A DNA stretch of 64,000 nucleotides from CAZXYS01 sp964645005 (GTDB lineage Bacteria > Bacteroidota > Ignavibacteria > Kapaibacteriales > UBA2268). The notes beneath the pieces are model-generated. The model was not told the DNA's origin. It searched no databases and was given only the letters and a program-made list of their open reading frames with translations. The position numbers and the translations under genes were made by a program. The DNA lies in contig CAZXYS010000002.1 of NCBI GenBank assembly GCA_964645005.1, positions 62,001-126,000 on the forward strand. Reading direction: 5' to 3'. Of the stretch, positions 26,157-35,022 are shown in pieces (the first letter of the stretch is position 1; each line of letters starts with the position of its first letter).

Positions 26157-29100
26157 ATGAGATTTACAGCGGCTTTGATCATCTTTCTTGCATTAGTGAT
26201 ATTTGAAGCAGATTCGGCAGGACTTTACCATTCTTACATAGTTAAAACGAAATCCGAAAATAAGCCGGCAATTAATTCGGCAGCCGTAGATAAAATATTT
26301 CAGGGAAATTCCTTTCCTGTGAAAGAGAAGAATCGTAATAAAGTTCTTTCAGACGCACAATTAGAGAAACTCAAAAATTTGAAAAATTATTACGTTGTTG
26401 AAACAGACAACAATCCCGGTATATTGAATAAACTAGAAAATGACACTAATATCATTGAGATATTTCCGAATCATTTGTTTTCTATTGAAAATAATCCAAA
26501 TGACCCAAAATTCGGTGAACAATGGTCACTGAAATCGATAAATGTAAATAATGCATGGGATATAGCTACGGGCAATGATATTTTGATCGGCGTAATTGAT
26601 ACCGGAATCGATTACGATCATGAAGACCTCAAAAATCAACTTTGGATCAACCCCGATGAAGATATAAATGGTAACGGCACATTTGAACCATGGTCTTCGG
26701 AAGAAGAACGAGATGGAGTCACCGGAGATTTTAACGGAATCGACGAGGATGGCAACGGATTTGTAGACGATGTGATAGGCTTTGATTTTGTGGATCAGTT
26801 AATTACAAATGTTGGAGACGCTGCAAATCCTGATCCCGATCCAGCAGATGAACAGGGGCATGGAACGAAAGTTTCCGGCATAATAGCTGCTGAACATAAC
26901 AATAATACCGGAATAACAGGTATTGCTTACGATTCAAAAATTGTATCTCTCAGGGCTTTCGATTTCAATGGCACAGGCGAGTCTGATGACATTGCACGCG
27001 CAATAGTTTATGCAGCTTTAAATGGAGTACAGGTTCTTAACTTCAGTTTTGGTGAGCCATACGATTCTCCTCTCATTCGCGATGCAGTGCGTTTTGCTTA
27101 TTCAATGGGCTGTACTATGCTGGCTTCCACCGGTAACAATGGCTGGGACAGAACGCATTATCCTTCTGATTACAGAGAGATTATTGCTGTTGGCGGCTCC
27201 AATACAAGAGATGAAAAATATTCTTTCAGTAATTATGGTTCCCGGATATCTCTTGTTGCACCAGGAACAAGAGTCTACACGACAGATCCAAACAACAGTT
27301 ACGGTACTGCCAGTGGGACATCAATGTCTACACCTCATGCATGCGCCGTTGCTGCTATGCTTCTGGAAGTTAATCCCAATCTGACATCAGATGACATTCA
27401 TGGGATATTGCAGGTTTCTGCCAGGGATATAAATCAGCCGGGTTGGGACATATTTACCGGCTCCGGTATTTTAGATGCTTTCAATGCATTGAAAACTATA
27501 GGTAAAACAAATATTTATATTGATTTCCCCGAAAATGAAGGTGTTTTTATTATTGAAAGAGATCAAAATGTTGACATTAAAGGTTCGGTCTTGACACCGC
27601 TTTTTGAGAGCTATCAGTTGTTTTATGCGGCAGGTTTGAACCAGAAAAGCGATACTGCCACACTGCCGGAACGTGAGTATAATTGGAATACGATAACTGA
27701 TGAGATCTCCGCTCAGAAGTCAGACGAAATACTTGGCTCTATTAAATTATCTGGGCTGAAAGATACAACTTATACAATCAGACTGCTCGTAAAAATGCGA
27801 AATGGCAAGACTTTGGAAAAAAGGACTTTTGTAAATGTGATCTCAGAAAATAATACGATTAAAATTACCGGATTTGGTGTTATCTATCCCTTTTTTAATA
27901 ATAAACGACACGTATACATCTCATTTAAAACAGATCGTAAGGCTAATGCTGAAATTAAATTTCGTCTTGAAGGCAGCCAGGAGGATTATATTAAGCTGAA
28001 GGAAGTTCAGACTATGTCTGAATATCATAGCTTTCTTATTGGATACGAGGCTTCTGCCGGAGTAAGCATGGAAGCAGTTGCGACTGTTTACAGGGAGAAC
28101 GGCACAAGAACTGAACGTAAATTTAAATTTACCCGCCCCAAATCGGCAATGCCGGAAGATAACTTTATTCAAAAAGATTATTCCATACCTGCATCGTATT
28201 TTGATAACGAAGTAATTGATTTCTTTGGAAACGGAAATCCGTCATTTGCTGTCAATGATTTGTCTGCAGGCACATGGGGTGACACAAAGATCTATGAATA
28301 TAAAAATGGGCAGATGAATGAAAAATTTTCTCATGAGGAAACATGGCTCCCCCAGGGACTTGGTGATTCCAACGGTGATCAAATTAATGAAGTGCTGGCT
28401 TTCGAAGCAGGAAACACGGTATTATTCCAGTCGAAATCCAAAACAGGTAATCCTTTTACAAGAACTATCTTCGCTGATACATTAAACGCGGTTGGATTCT
28501 GGGCAGCAGATCTATTCGATGTGAACCGGGATGGGCTGGAAGATATAGTTGCCTATAATGATACCTCTGTCTTTGTATATACTTATGAAAACGGCAAATA
28601 TGTTTTGTTTGGAAAAGCCGTCGATGATGATAACAAATTTATTGGCACTGCCCCCGGCGTTGCTGTAGGTGATTTCGACAACGACGATGATGTGGAAATT
28701 TGTTTTGGCAACGATCATAATGGTAATATTTTAATATACGAAACACCAAAAGGCAATTTTGTAAGAGAATTTATCGATGAGGATGGGAAATCAGAAGGTT
28801 CCATTAATATTATTACCTGCGATATCGAAGGCGATGGGATCCCCGAAATACTGATCGGTCAGCACGGAACTGATTTCCTCTTTCCCAACAATCATGGAGG
28901 TGATCAAATCTGGCAATTCAGGATTTTAAAATATAAAAACGGCAAATATCAATATGTTTGGAAAGATTATATATTCGGAGTACGTATAGGGCTTTCGTAT
29001 AAAAATGGATTAGCTGCAGGCGATCTGGATAACAATCCCGGTGATGAAATTATCATAGGCACCTTTCCTAATTTATATATTTTCAAATGGAATAATAATT

Positions 29101-30449
29101 CGCAAAATATGGAACCCTTCTGGTGGTATCCTAATACTATAACAAACTCTTCTATAGTTTATGACTTTGACAGCAATGGCGTAAATGAATTTGGATTCAC
29201 AGGTATTTTCCCCGGCGAAACAGGCTATGAATACAGAACGGCCTTTTATGAATACAATATTGATTTTCAGGGACCCGATCTGCCGTCAGGATTGGACGGT
29301 TGGGCTTTAGGAGAAACCACTGCAAAATTATTTTGGAATCCTGCGGCTAATGCTGAAGAATATATAGTTTATAAAGTGATTCGCAATGAGAACGGAACTT
29401 TTGTTCAGGGATTTGATTCAACATCAAATTCCGAGATCATTTTGCATAATCTTGAAAACAATACGGAATACGAATTTGTTGTCAGGTCAAAAAATGAATC
29501 CCTGCAAACAATTTACAGCAGTTTCTCTGATATAGTGCTGGTATATACACATAGACCGATTGATTTTGCAACTGTGACACAACAAGATTGCAATAAATTG
29601 TTAGTTACTTTCTCCGGTTTAGTTGGCACAGAACCAATGAAGCCATCGAAATTCGTACTGAAGATTAACAGTAATGAGGATATTGAGCCGGTGACGGTGC
29701 AAATTGCTTCTGACAGCAGCGTGATCTTAACATTCAATAAGGATTTAAAAACAGGAACAGCGTCACTTTTTATAGATTCATTTGCTGATCGCTACGGAAC
29801 TCCATCGAAAATAATTGGGCGGACTTTTGAAACTAACTGCGAACAACCTGACAGAGAAATGTACCTTAAAAAGCTGACTATAGTGTCTTTCAGCGAGCTT
29901 GAACTGCAATATTCCCATCCAGTTAATATTAATCAGGCAAAAGACATTGGCAATTACACGATACATCCTCATGGAAAGATAAATCAAATTGACCAAACAA
30001 ATTCTGATGAAAGCAAGGTTAAAATTTTCCTGGATAGAAGCTTCGGAATAGGGGCTTTAGGCAAGAATTATACTTTGACTGTCACAAATGTTGAATCAAA
30101 AGACGGTATCCCGATAACGAAAGGTGCCGGTAATACACTGGGTTTCGTCTTTTCTAAGGAAAATTCCGGCAGTGCATTCGTTTATCCCAATCCGGTAAAA
30201 ATATCTGATGGAAACCAGATATATTTTGCCAATCTTCCTCAGCGCTCCGATGTGATAATCTACACTTTGCAGGGAGAAGTCCTTCGCCGCATAGAGGAAC
30301 GCGATGGCAACGGAGGCGTGGAATGGGACGGACTCGACCGCCATGGCAAAGAACTCAATCCCGGCATTTATCTCTTCAAAGTTGAAAAGATAAACGATGA
30401 CGGCTCAACTGAGTTGACCGAGTTCAGAAAGTTTGTTATACAGAATTAA
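26157..30449 (+). CDS. Giant subtilisin-like (S8) protease with FG-GAP repeats and T9SS sorting domain
   Basis: 1430-residue secreted or surface protease. Signal peptide about 1-20. Propeptide-like region to about 110. S8 catalytic triad Asp148 (GVIDTGIDYDHEDL), His235 (DEQGHGTKVSG) and Ser389 (GTSMSTPHA), with oxyanion Asn in STGNNGW. After a beta-rich region come FG-GAP/VCBS-like repeats, about 700-1030 (DVNRDGLEDIVAY, GDFDNDDDVEICFG, DIEGDGIPEILIG, GDLDNNPGDEIIIG, DFDSNGVNEFGF). A fibronectin type III domain follows at about 1040-1130, then two Ig-like domains. The C-terminus (FVYPNPVKI ... GLDRHGKELNPGIYLFKVEK) is a type A T9SS sorting domain. Monocistronic by spacing. Confidence 0.93.
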   Translation: MRFTAALIIFLALVIFEADSAGLYHSYIVKTKSENKPAINSAAVDKIFQGNSFPVKEKNRNKVLSDAQLEKLKNLKNYYVVETDNNPGILNKLENDTNIIEIFPNHLFSIENNPNDPKFGEQWSLKSINVNNAWDIATGNDILIGVIDTGIDYDHEDLKNQLWINPDEDINGNGTFEPWSSEEERDGVTGDFNGIDEDGNGFVDDVIGFDFVDQLITNVGDAANPDPDPADEQGHGTKVSGIIAAEHNNNTGITGIAYDSKIVSLRAFDFNGTGESDDIARAIVYAALNGVQVLNFSFGEPYDSPLIRDAVRFAYSMGCTMLASTGNNGWDRTHYPSDYREIIAVGGSNTRDEKYSFSNYGSRISLVAPGTRVYTTDPNNSYGTASGTSMSTPHACAVAAMLLEVNPNLTSDDIHGILQVSARDINQPGWDIFTGSGILDAFNALKTIGKTNIYIDFPENEGVFIIERDQNVDIKGSVLTPLFESYQLFYAAGLNQKSDTATLPEREYNWNTITDEISAQKSDEILGSIKLSGLKDTTYTIRLLVKMRNGKTLEKRTFVNVISENNTIKITGFGVIYPFFNNKRHVYISFKTDRKANAEIKFRLEGSQEDYIKLKEVQTMSEYHSFLIGYEASAGVSMEAVATVYRENGTRTERKFKFTRPKSAMPEDNFIQKDYSIPASYFDNEVIDFFGNGNPSFAVNDLSAGTWGDTKIYEYKNGQMNEKFSHEETWLPQGLGDSNGDQINEVLAFEAGNTVLFQSKSKTGNPFTRTIFADTLNAVGFWAADLFDVNRDGLEDIVAYNDTSVFVYTYENGKYVLFGKAVDDDNKFIGTAPGVAVGDFDNDDDVEICFGNDHNGNILIYETPKGNFVREFIDEDGKSEGSINIITCDIEGDGIPEILIGQHGTDFLFPNNHGGDQIWQFRILKYKNGKYQYVWKDYIFGVRIGLSYKNGLAAGDLDNNPGDEIIIGTFPNLYIFKWNNNSQNMEPFWWYPNTITNSSIVYDFDSNGVNEFGFTGIFPGETGYEYRTAFYEYNIDFQGPDLPSGLDGWALGETTAKLFWNPAANAEEYIVYKVIRNENGTFVQGFDSTSNSEIILHNLENNTEYEFVVRSKNESLQTIYSSFSDIVLVYTHRPIDFATVTQQDCNKLLVTFSGLVGTEPMKPSKFVLKINSNEDIEPVTVQIASDSSVILTFNKDLKTGTASLFIDSFADRYGTPSKIIGRTFETNCEQPDREMYLKKLTIVSFSELELQYSHPVNINQAKDIGNYTIHPHGKINQIDQTNSDESKVKIFLDRSFGIGALGKNYTLTVTNVESKDGIPITKGAGNTLGFVFSKENSGSAFVYPNPVKISDGNQIYFANLPQRSDVIIYTLQGEVLRRIEERDGNGGVEWDGLDRHGKELNPGIYLFKVEKINDDGSTELTEFRKFVIQN

Positions 30450-30546
30450 CTATTCAATAATATACGAAACCAAGCTGCAGTAATAGCATCTTGCTGTAGT
30501 TTTTATTTAATTCATTCAGTCCGCTGCCCATGGAATCTCTATTATT

Positions 30547-30953
30547 CTTGACTTTGACACTCAAATTAAGTAAGTGATTGATATATATAAGTCTCCGGAA
30601 GACACTTTTCCCCGCTACAAGTAATATCATTTTTTAAACCCGGATTTTTCATCAAAACATAAACAATCTCTTGTTCGCCCTCATCCTCAGCGAGGCTGAC
30701 TCATAAGCACTAAATTTTGTGTAACATCCTTTTTAGCTTAGTGAGAGAACCAGTATTCATCAGATTCCTGCCCTGCTAAAGCAGGATCTAAAGACATTCG
30801 CAGGAATGACTTTTCTATACTTTTGGGTCAGCCTCGTGTAAGAATTTCTTATTACACTGAAAGTCTCTTCTCCACCTGGGAAAAGGGATTTAGGGTCGAG
30901 TGAAATCTTATAATGAATTTTCCGAGTTAAATGATTTAGGTGTCAAAGTCAGG
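30547..30953. mobile_element. Degenerate insertion element/MITE with inverted ends, holding nested repeats
   Basis: Bounded by CTTGACTTTGACAC (30547-30560) and its near-inverted copy GTGTCAAAGTCAGG (30940-30953). The left end is the same as at 15680. Inside, from about 30638, is a family D repeat (CCCGGATTTTTCATC ... ACACTGAAAGTC ... AATGAATTTTCCGAG) that is itself interrupted by a family A copy. No transposase frame remains inside. Confidence 0.55.
30691..30836 (+). repeat. Family A palindromic-end repeat inserted in a family D repeat
   Basis: Starts CGAGGCTGACTC and ends GGGTCAGCCTCG, an imperfect inverted repeat. The core CCTGCCCTGCTAAAGCAGG and the flanking GATCTAAAGACATTCGCAGG match 44516-44697. 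The flanking DNA (CCCTCATCC... and TGTAAGAATTTC) is continuous in the uninterrupted family D copy at 54121-54150 apart from a short hairpin, which shows insertion or replacement. Confidence 0.7.
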
Positions 30954-31163
30954 AAAAATATTGGAAAAGTTTGCAGATACGTTACTAAATCATCGGGATG
31001 GAATTTTGTATTGGTACGAACATAATATTTCAACAGGTCCTTTAGAAAGACTTAAAAACAAAATAAAAGTCATGAAAAGATTAACTTATGGGTAATGAGA
31101 TACGGATTTTTTAAACTCAAAATTTATTCGATACATAAGAAAAAGTACGCATTAACCGGTTGA
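30940..31163 (+). pseudogene. ISL3-family transposase remnant, C-terminus only, frameshifted
   Basis: From 30949 the frame reads SGKILEKFADTLLNHRDGIL, then YWYEHNISTGPLERLKNKIK and VMKRLTYG before a stop. A shift of frame restores FFKLKIYSIHKKKYALTG to a TGA at 31161-31163. The segment ISTGPLE.xNNKIK.xKRxAYGYRD.xFFKLKI is the signature C-terminus of ISL3 (IS204/IS1001/IS1165) transposases. The N-terminal three quarters are gone; the break coincides with the end of the element at 30953. Not functional. Confidence 0.75.
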
Positions 31164-31167
31164 ACCT

Positions 31168-31202
31168 AAAAAAAAGCCCGACAGCTCGCGCCGCCGGGCT
31201 TA
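31168..31202 (-). terminator. Rho-independent terminator of the ftsQAZ operon
   Basis: On the minus strand, AAGCCCG and CGGGCTT form a 7 bp GC-rich stem around a GC-rich loop, followed directly by eight Ts (31168-31175 read in reverse). It lies 29 bp past the ftsZ stop codon. Confidence 0.8.
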
Positions 31203-31230
31203 GCAATACAGAATACAGGGAGAGTGTGAA

Positions 31231-32547
31231 TTAATCCATTATTTTTCTAAGGAAAGCCGGTCTGTCCAGGTTTTCCTTTTGCTTTTTATCGATGTCCGGG
31301 GTTTGTCCATCTTTATTTTTCTCATCACTATTGCTCCCGTCGCTGTTTCCGCGCCGTTCGTAAGCCGGGGAATCATATTTTTTAAGCTGATTGAATCCCC
31401 TTGGACTTGCTACATTTTCATTGTCAATTCCCGTGCCGGATTTCTCGGATTTTTCACTGCTGATCCTGCCCGAACCGGGAAAACGAACGGGCGGGCGAGT
31501 GTAGATCTTCCGGTTATTGTTATTATGGGGTGGAAAGGGGAGCTTCTGTTCCTCCAATTCCGCCTTTTGTGTTTCTTCAGCTTCCTCTTCTTCTTTTCTG
31601 AAGCCGGTAGCCACGACAGTTACCATTATCTCATCCTGGGGTTCGTCATTGTAAACGACGCCGTGAATAAGATTGACATTGTCGCCGGCTGCCTTCTCAA
31701 CGATGGAAACTGATTCGGTCACCTCATGCATAGTCATATCCGAGCCGCCGGTGATATTCACAAGCACACCCTGCGCGCCGGATATTGAAATGCCTTCCAG
31801 CAGCGGCGAATTAAGTGCGTCCTGAGTAGCTTCCATGGCGCGGTGTTCGCCTGTGGCAGTGCCGATCCCCATGAGAGCATCTCCCATACCTTTCATCACG
31901 GTTTTAACATCGGCAAAGTCAACATTGACGATGCCGTGACGCGAGATTATGTCGGCAATGCCGCGGGTAGCGTTGTAAAGCACTTCGTCAACTTTCCGGA
32001 AAGCTTCCCCGAAAGTAGTGTTCTTGTCAATTATGTCGAGCAGTTTTTGATTTGGGATCACGATAAGCGCGTCCACTTTCTGCCGCAAATCCTTAATGCC
32101 CTGATCGGCTAATAGCATCCTCTTTCTGCCTTCCCACATGAAAGGCTTGGTTACTATCGCAACTACCAATGCGTCAAGTTCCTGACCTATCTCGGCAATC
32201 ATCGGCGAGCCGCCTGTGCCGGTGCCTCCGCCCATGCCTGCGGTAACGAAGATCATATCGCTTCCCTTAAGCACTTCCTTAATTTCTTCGATATTCTCTT
32301 CGACCGATTCTCTGCCAATCTCAGGATCGGCGCCGGCGCCAAGACCATTGGTCCTGTCCTTGCCGGCCTGAATCGTGGTCTGGGCGAGGTTGTGATCGAG
32401 AGCCTGCTTATCGGTGTTAGCTGCGATGAAATCGACCCCCTCGAGTCCGAGAGTGATCATGCTGTTTATAGCGTTGCCGCCGCCGCCGCCAACGCCTATA
32501 ACTCTGATTTTAGCTCCTTCCGACGGGCTGGAGTCCAAAGAAATCAT
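31231..32547 (-). CDS. ftsZ: FtsZ, tubulin-like cell-division GTPase
   Basis: Polymerises into the Z-ring. From the ATG at 32547 it has 438 residues: GTPase start IRVIGVGGGGGNAIN, tubulin signature GGGTGTG (106-112), T7-loop region GIVNVDFADVKTVM, a disordered Ser/Gly/Asn-rich linker, and the conserved C-terminal peptide DRPAFLRKIMD. I chose this ATG because GGGGG lies six bases upstream and known FtsZ proteins begin here; the frame is open to an ATG at 32631 (466 residues), which would add an unusual leader. Third gene of ftsQ-ftsA-ftsZ, followed by a clear terminator. Confidence 0.97.
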   Translation of the reverse strand: MISLDSSPSEGAKIRVIGVGGGGGNAINSMITLGLEGVDFIAANTDKQALDHNLAQTTIQAGKDRTNGLGAGADPEIGRESVEENIEEIKEVLKGSDMIFVTAGMGGGTGTGGSPMIAEIGQELDALVVAIVTKPFMWEGRKRMLLADQGIKDLRQKVDALIVIPNQKLLDIIDKNTTFGEAFRKVDEVLYNATRGIADIISRHGIVNVDFADVKTVMKGMGDALMGIGTATGEHRAMEATQDALNSPLLEGISISGAQGVLVNITGGSDMTMHEVTESVSIVEKAAGDNVNLIHGVVYNDEPQDEIMVTVVATGFRKEEEEAEETQKAELEEQKLPFPPHNNNNRKIYTRPPVRFPGSGRISSEKSEKSGTGIDNENVASPRGFNQLKKYDSPAYERRGNSDGSNSDEKNKDGQTPDIDKKQKENLDRPAFLRKIMD

Positions 32548-32634
32548 ATAGTCCCCCGTATATGATTTGTTTATAAATTCAACTTTATTATCTTTATGCT
32601 GCTTAGTAAAAATTTGTTTCCCCCGAAACAAGAT

Positions 32635-33948
32635 TTATAATTCTTCAATAAATGATTTTATTCTCGTGAAAAATGATTTTTTATCTTTCTGTGGTTTACC
32701 ATTGTTTTTGCTGCCATTTTTAGGCATTTCTTCCTGCTGATCAACGTACATCCTTGTATCATCGTATCCCATAGCTCTGTGAGCGAGCCCCACAGCAGTG
32801 GAATAGACCGGGCTTTCGATTTCCGGCGCCAGCCCTTTGTAGGAAATGCCGGATGGTATGCCGAGTTTAACAGGCATTCCGAAGACTTGCGCCGCTAACT
32901 CATCCGTCCCCCTGAGCAAGGCAGAGCCGCCGGTTATGACGACACCAGCCCCCAGCTTGTCTGCAAATCCGGAACGCCTGATCTCGGACAAAGAAAATTC
33001 GAAAATTTCTTCCATGCGCGGCTGAATGATCCGGCAGAGATAGCTCTTCGTTATTTCCGTCGGCTTCCTGCCGTTAATGCCAGGCACCATGAATACATCA
33101 TCCTTCGAAATCGAATGCAGAAATGAATGCCCGTATTGCTGCTTGACTTTTTCCGCGTCTTTGCCAAGGATCCCCAATCCCTGGCGGATATCATTTGTAA
33201 CTTGTTTTCCTGCGATGCCTATGACCGAAGTCCATCGCAGGACATTTTCATGGAAAATGGCAATATCTGTTGTGCCGCCGCCGATATCTATCATTGCGAC
33301 GCCGACCTCTTTCTCTTCTTCGGTCAGAATCGCCGAACTGCTCGCCAGCGGCTCAAGAACCAGATCATGTATAGACAATTTAGACCGCTCGACACAGCGG
33401 ATTATGTTTTGTATCGCCGTTTTCAAGCCTGTGATGACGTGTACATTGGCTTCCATGCGGACGCCGCTCATGCCGACAGGATCCGTTATTCCGTCCTGCC
33501 CGTCGATAATATAGTCCTGCGGAATGACATGAATGATCTGTCTTTCGGCAGGCACGGCGAGCTTCCGCGAATCCTCGACGGCGCGCAGCACGTCCTGTTC
33601 GGAAATTTCCTGCGTCTGGCTGGAGATTCCAACAATACCTCGGGATTGTTCCGACTCGACATGATCGCCTGCTATACCAACCACCAGGTCTTTGATCATC
33701 AGACCAGACTGCTGCTCGGCTTGTTCAATGACTTTTTGAATAGCCTTAACTGTCTTGTCAATGTTCACTACCACACCTCGGTTCAGCCCCATGCTTTCGG
33801 TGATCCCGAGTCCGAGTATCTTCAGCGATTTGTGCTGCTCGCCGGGTTCGGAGACAATGGCACAGATCTTGGTAGTGCCGATGTCAAGACCTGCGGTGAC
33901 TGCCTTTACCGGCTGCTGCGATTCATTGATATTTTTCTTCTTTCCCAT
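32635..33948 (-). CDS. ftsA: FtsA, actin-like membrane tether of FtsZ
   Basis: 437 residues. Actin-fold phosphate motifs VTAGLDIGTTKICAI and MIDIGGGTTDIAI, adenosine motif GVVITGGSALLRG, with the SHS2 (1C) domain between. The C-terminus FFTRIKSFIEEL is an amphipathic helix expected to bind the inner membrane. Anchors the Z-ring and recruits later division proteins. It lies between ftsQ and ftsZ on the same strand. Confidence 0.96.
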   Translation of the reverse strand: MGKKKNINESQQPVKAVTAGLDIGTTKICAIVSEPGEQHKSLKILGLGITESMGLNRGVVVNIDKTVKAIQKVIEQAEQQSGLMIKDLVVGIAGDHVESEQSRGIVGISSQTQEISEQDVLRAVEDSRKLAVPAERQIIHVIPQDYIIDGQDGITDPVGMSGVRMEANVHVITGLKTAIQNIIRCVERSKLSIHDLVLEPLASSSAILTEEEKEVGVAMIDIGGGTTDIAIFHENVLRWTSVIGIAGKQVTNDIRQGLGILGKDAEKVKQQYGHSFLHSISKDDVFMVPGINGRKPTEITKSYLCRIIQPRMEEIFEFSLSEIRRSGFADKLGAGVVITGGSALLRGTDELAAQVFGMPVKLGIPSGISYKGLAPEIESPVYSTAVGLAHRAMGYDDTRMYVDQQEEMPKNGSKNNGKPQKDKKSFFTRIKSFIEEL

Positions 33949-33983
33949 GACTATACCATTTATTTAATGATTCAATTTTCGTT

Positions 33984-34781
33984 TTAACTTACTACCACTC
34001 TGTTATTCCAGCGCAAATCAATTCGCTTTTTCCCTTCCTCTTCTTTATTTTTCAGATATTCTTTGAAAATCTTAAGTCTCTCTATTTTAGAACTGATCTT
34101 TTGCGCTCTGCCAAATAAGATCAGGTGATCTTTCTGCACTGTCCTAATCTTGAATGTATCATATACATCTTCAAAAATTATCTCCGAGACATCCATCAGA
34201 AGCTCGTCATAATCTTCATTTTTCAAATTTTTTAAAATATAAATTGCATTCTTGAGCGCTTTCTTCTTTATTTCTTTACCTTTCGTGAAGTTTCTCAGGA
34301 ACGGAAGATCCGGTATCCCCGAGAAAATCCTGTAAGGCAGTATTCTGCCTTCAATATCAAGGAAATTCAAATTCCCGTCTTCTCTTGTCAATATCGCGAG
34401 TGGCGTTCTCTCTTCCACTTTCAGGATAATCTCTCCGCTGCCGCCGAATATTGCCGAGGAATTTGCTATATAAGGATGTTCTTCCGCGAGGTCTTGCAGT
34501 TTTTCGAGATTGATCCTGTTTTTAGGCTTATTCAGCGCTTCGTGGGCGACAAGCGCTATCACATCTTTGTCGGGGATAATAGAAGCGCCGTCCACTCTGA
34601 TCTTTGTAATCTTCGACTCAGCTTCCCACTGTGTCGAAAACACAATCAGCAGCGCGAATAATGCCAGGAGCAAAGACAGCAGGGCATAATTCACCCATCT
34701 CTTTTTCTTTTTTTCTTCGGGCAGTTGCCCCCTGTTGATCGATTTTTCTTGCATTACGCCCCGTTTAGAAAAAGTAACCAA
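33984..34781 (-). CDS. ftsQ: FtsQ/DivIB-type division protein
   Basis: 265-residue bitopic membrane protein: a basic cytoplasmic head (KKKKRW), one membrane segment (about 29-49), a POTRA domain starting ITKIRVDGASIIPDKDVIAL, and the FtsQ beta domain (EIILKVEERTPLAIL, then LNFLDIEGRILPY). Translation may start at the internal ATG giving MQEKSINRG. First gene of ftsQ-ftsA-ftsZ; the usual upstream murG/murC/ddl genes are not here. Confidence 0.88.
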   Translation of the reverse strand: MVTFSKRGVMQEKSINRGQLPEEKKKKRWVNYALLSLLLALFALLIVFSTQWEAESKITKIRVDGASIIPDKDVIALVAHEALNKPKNRINLEKLQDLAEEHPYIANSSAIFGGSGEIILKVEERTPLAILTREDGNLNFLDIEGRILPYRIFSGIPDLPFLRNFTKGKEIKKKALKNAIYILKNLKNEDYDELLMDVSEIIFEDVYDTFKIRTVQKDHLILFGRAQKISSKIERLKIFKEYLKNKEEEGKKRIDLRWNNRVVVS

Positions 34782-34826
34782 TTACATAATTAACTGTCCT
34801 TTACCATTTTTTAAACACTTAAAACG

Positions 34827-34853
34827 GTAAACAATTAATAAACTATTGTTTAC
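34827..34853. repeat. Inverted repeat upstream of ftsQ
   Basis: GTAAACAAT (34827-34835) and ATTGTTTAC (34845-34853) are perfect 9-base arms nine bases apart, lying in the 241 bp between ftsQ and the SDR gene upstream of it on the same strand. It could be a weak terminator for the SDR gene or an operator for ftsQAZ. Confidence 0.35.
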
Positions 34854-35022
34854 TAATCAGTTAGTTCAATTTTTAATACGTGTGGAGCACCAAAGGATGG
34901 ATACTCCTCTTTATGCTGCTGTTAAATACTAATAACTAATCTACAAGACTTTTTTGAGAATTACAAATAAAATTTTAATTTATTTTAATTTTTTGAAATT
35001 TCTTACATTTAAATTAAGTGAA

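Noticed and set aside
30547..30953. Possible CRISPR or phage attachment structure
   Set aside because: Repeats here are different families nested once each, without regular spacing, direct repeats of uniform size or cas genes.
33127..33987. 286-codon plus-strand frame opposite ftsA
   Set aside because: Covers the ftsA gene in antisense, no motif or ribosome binding site; typical shadow frame.
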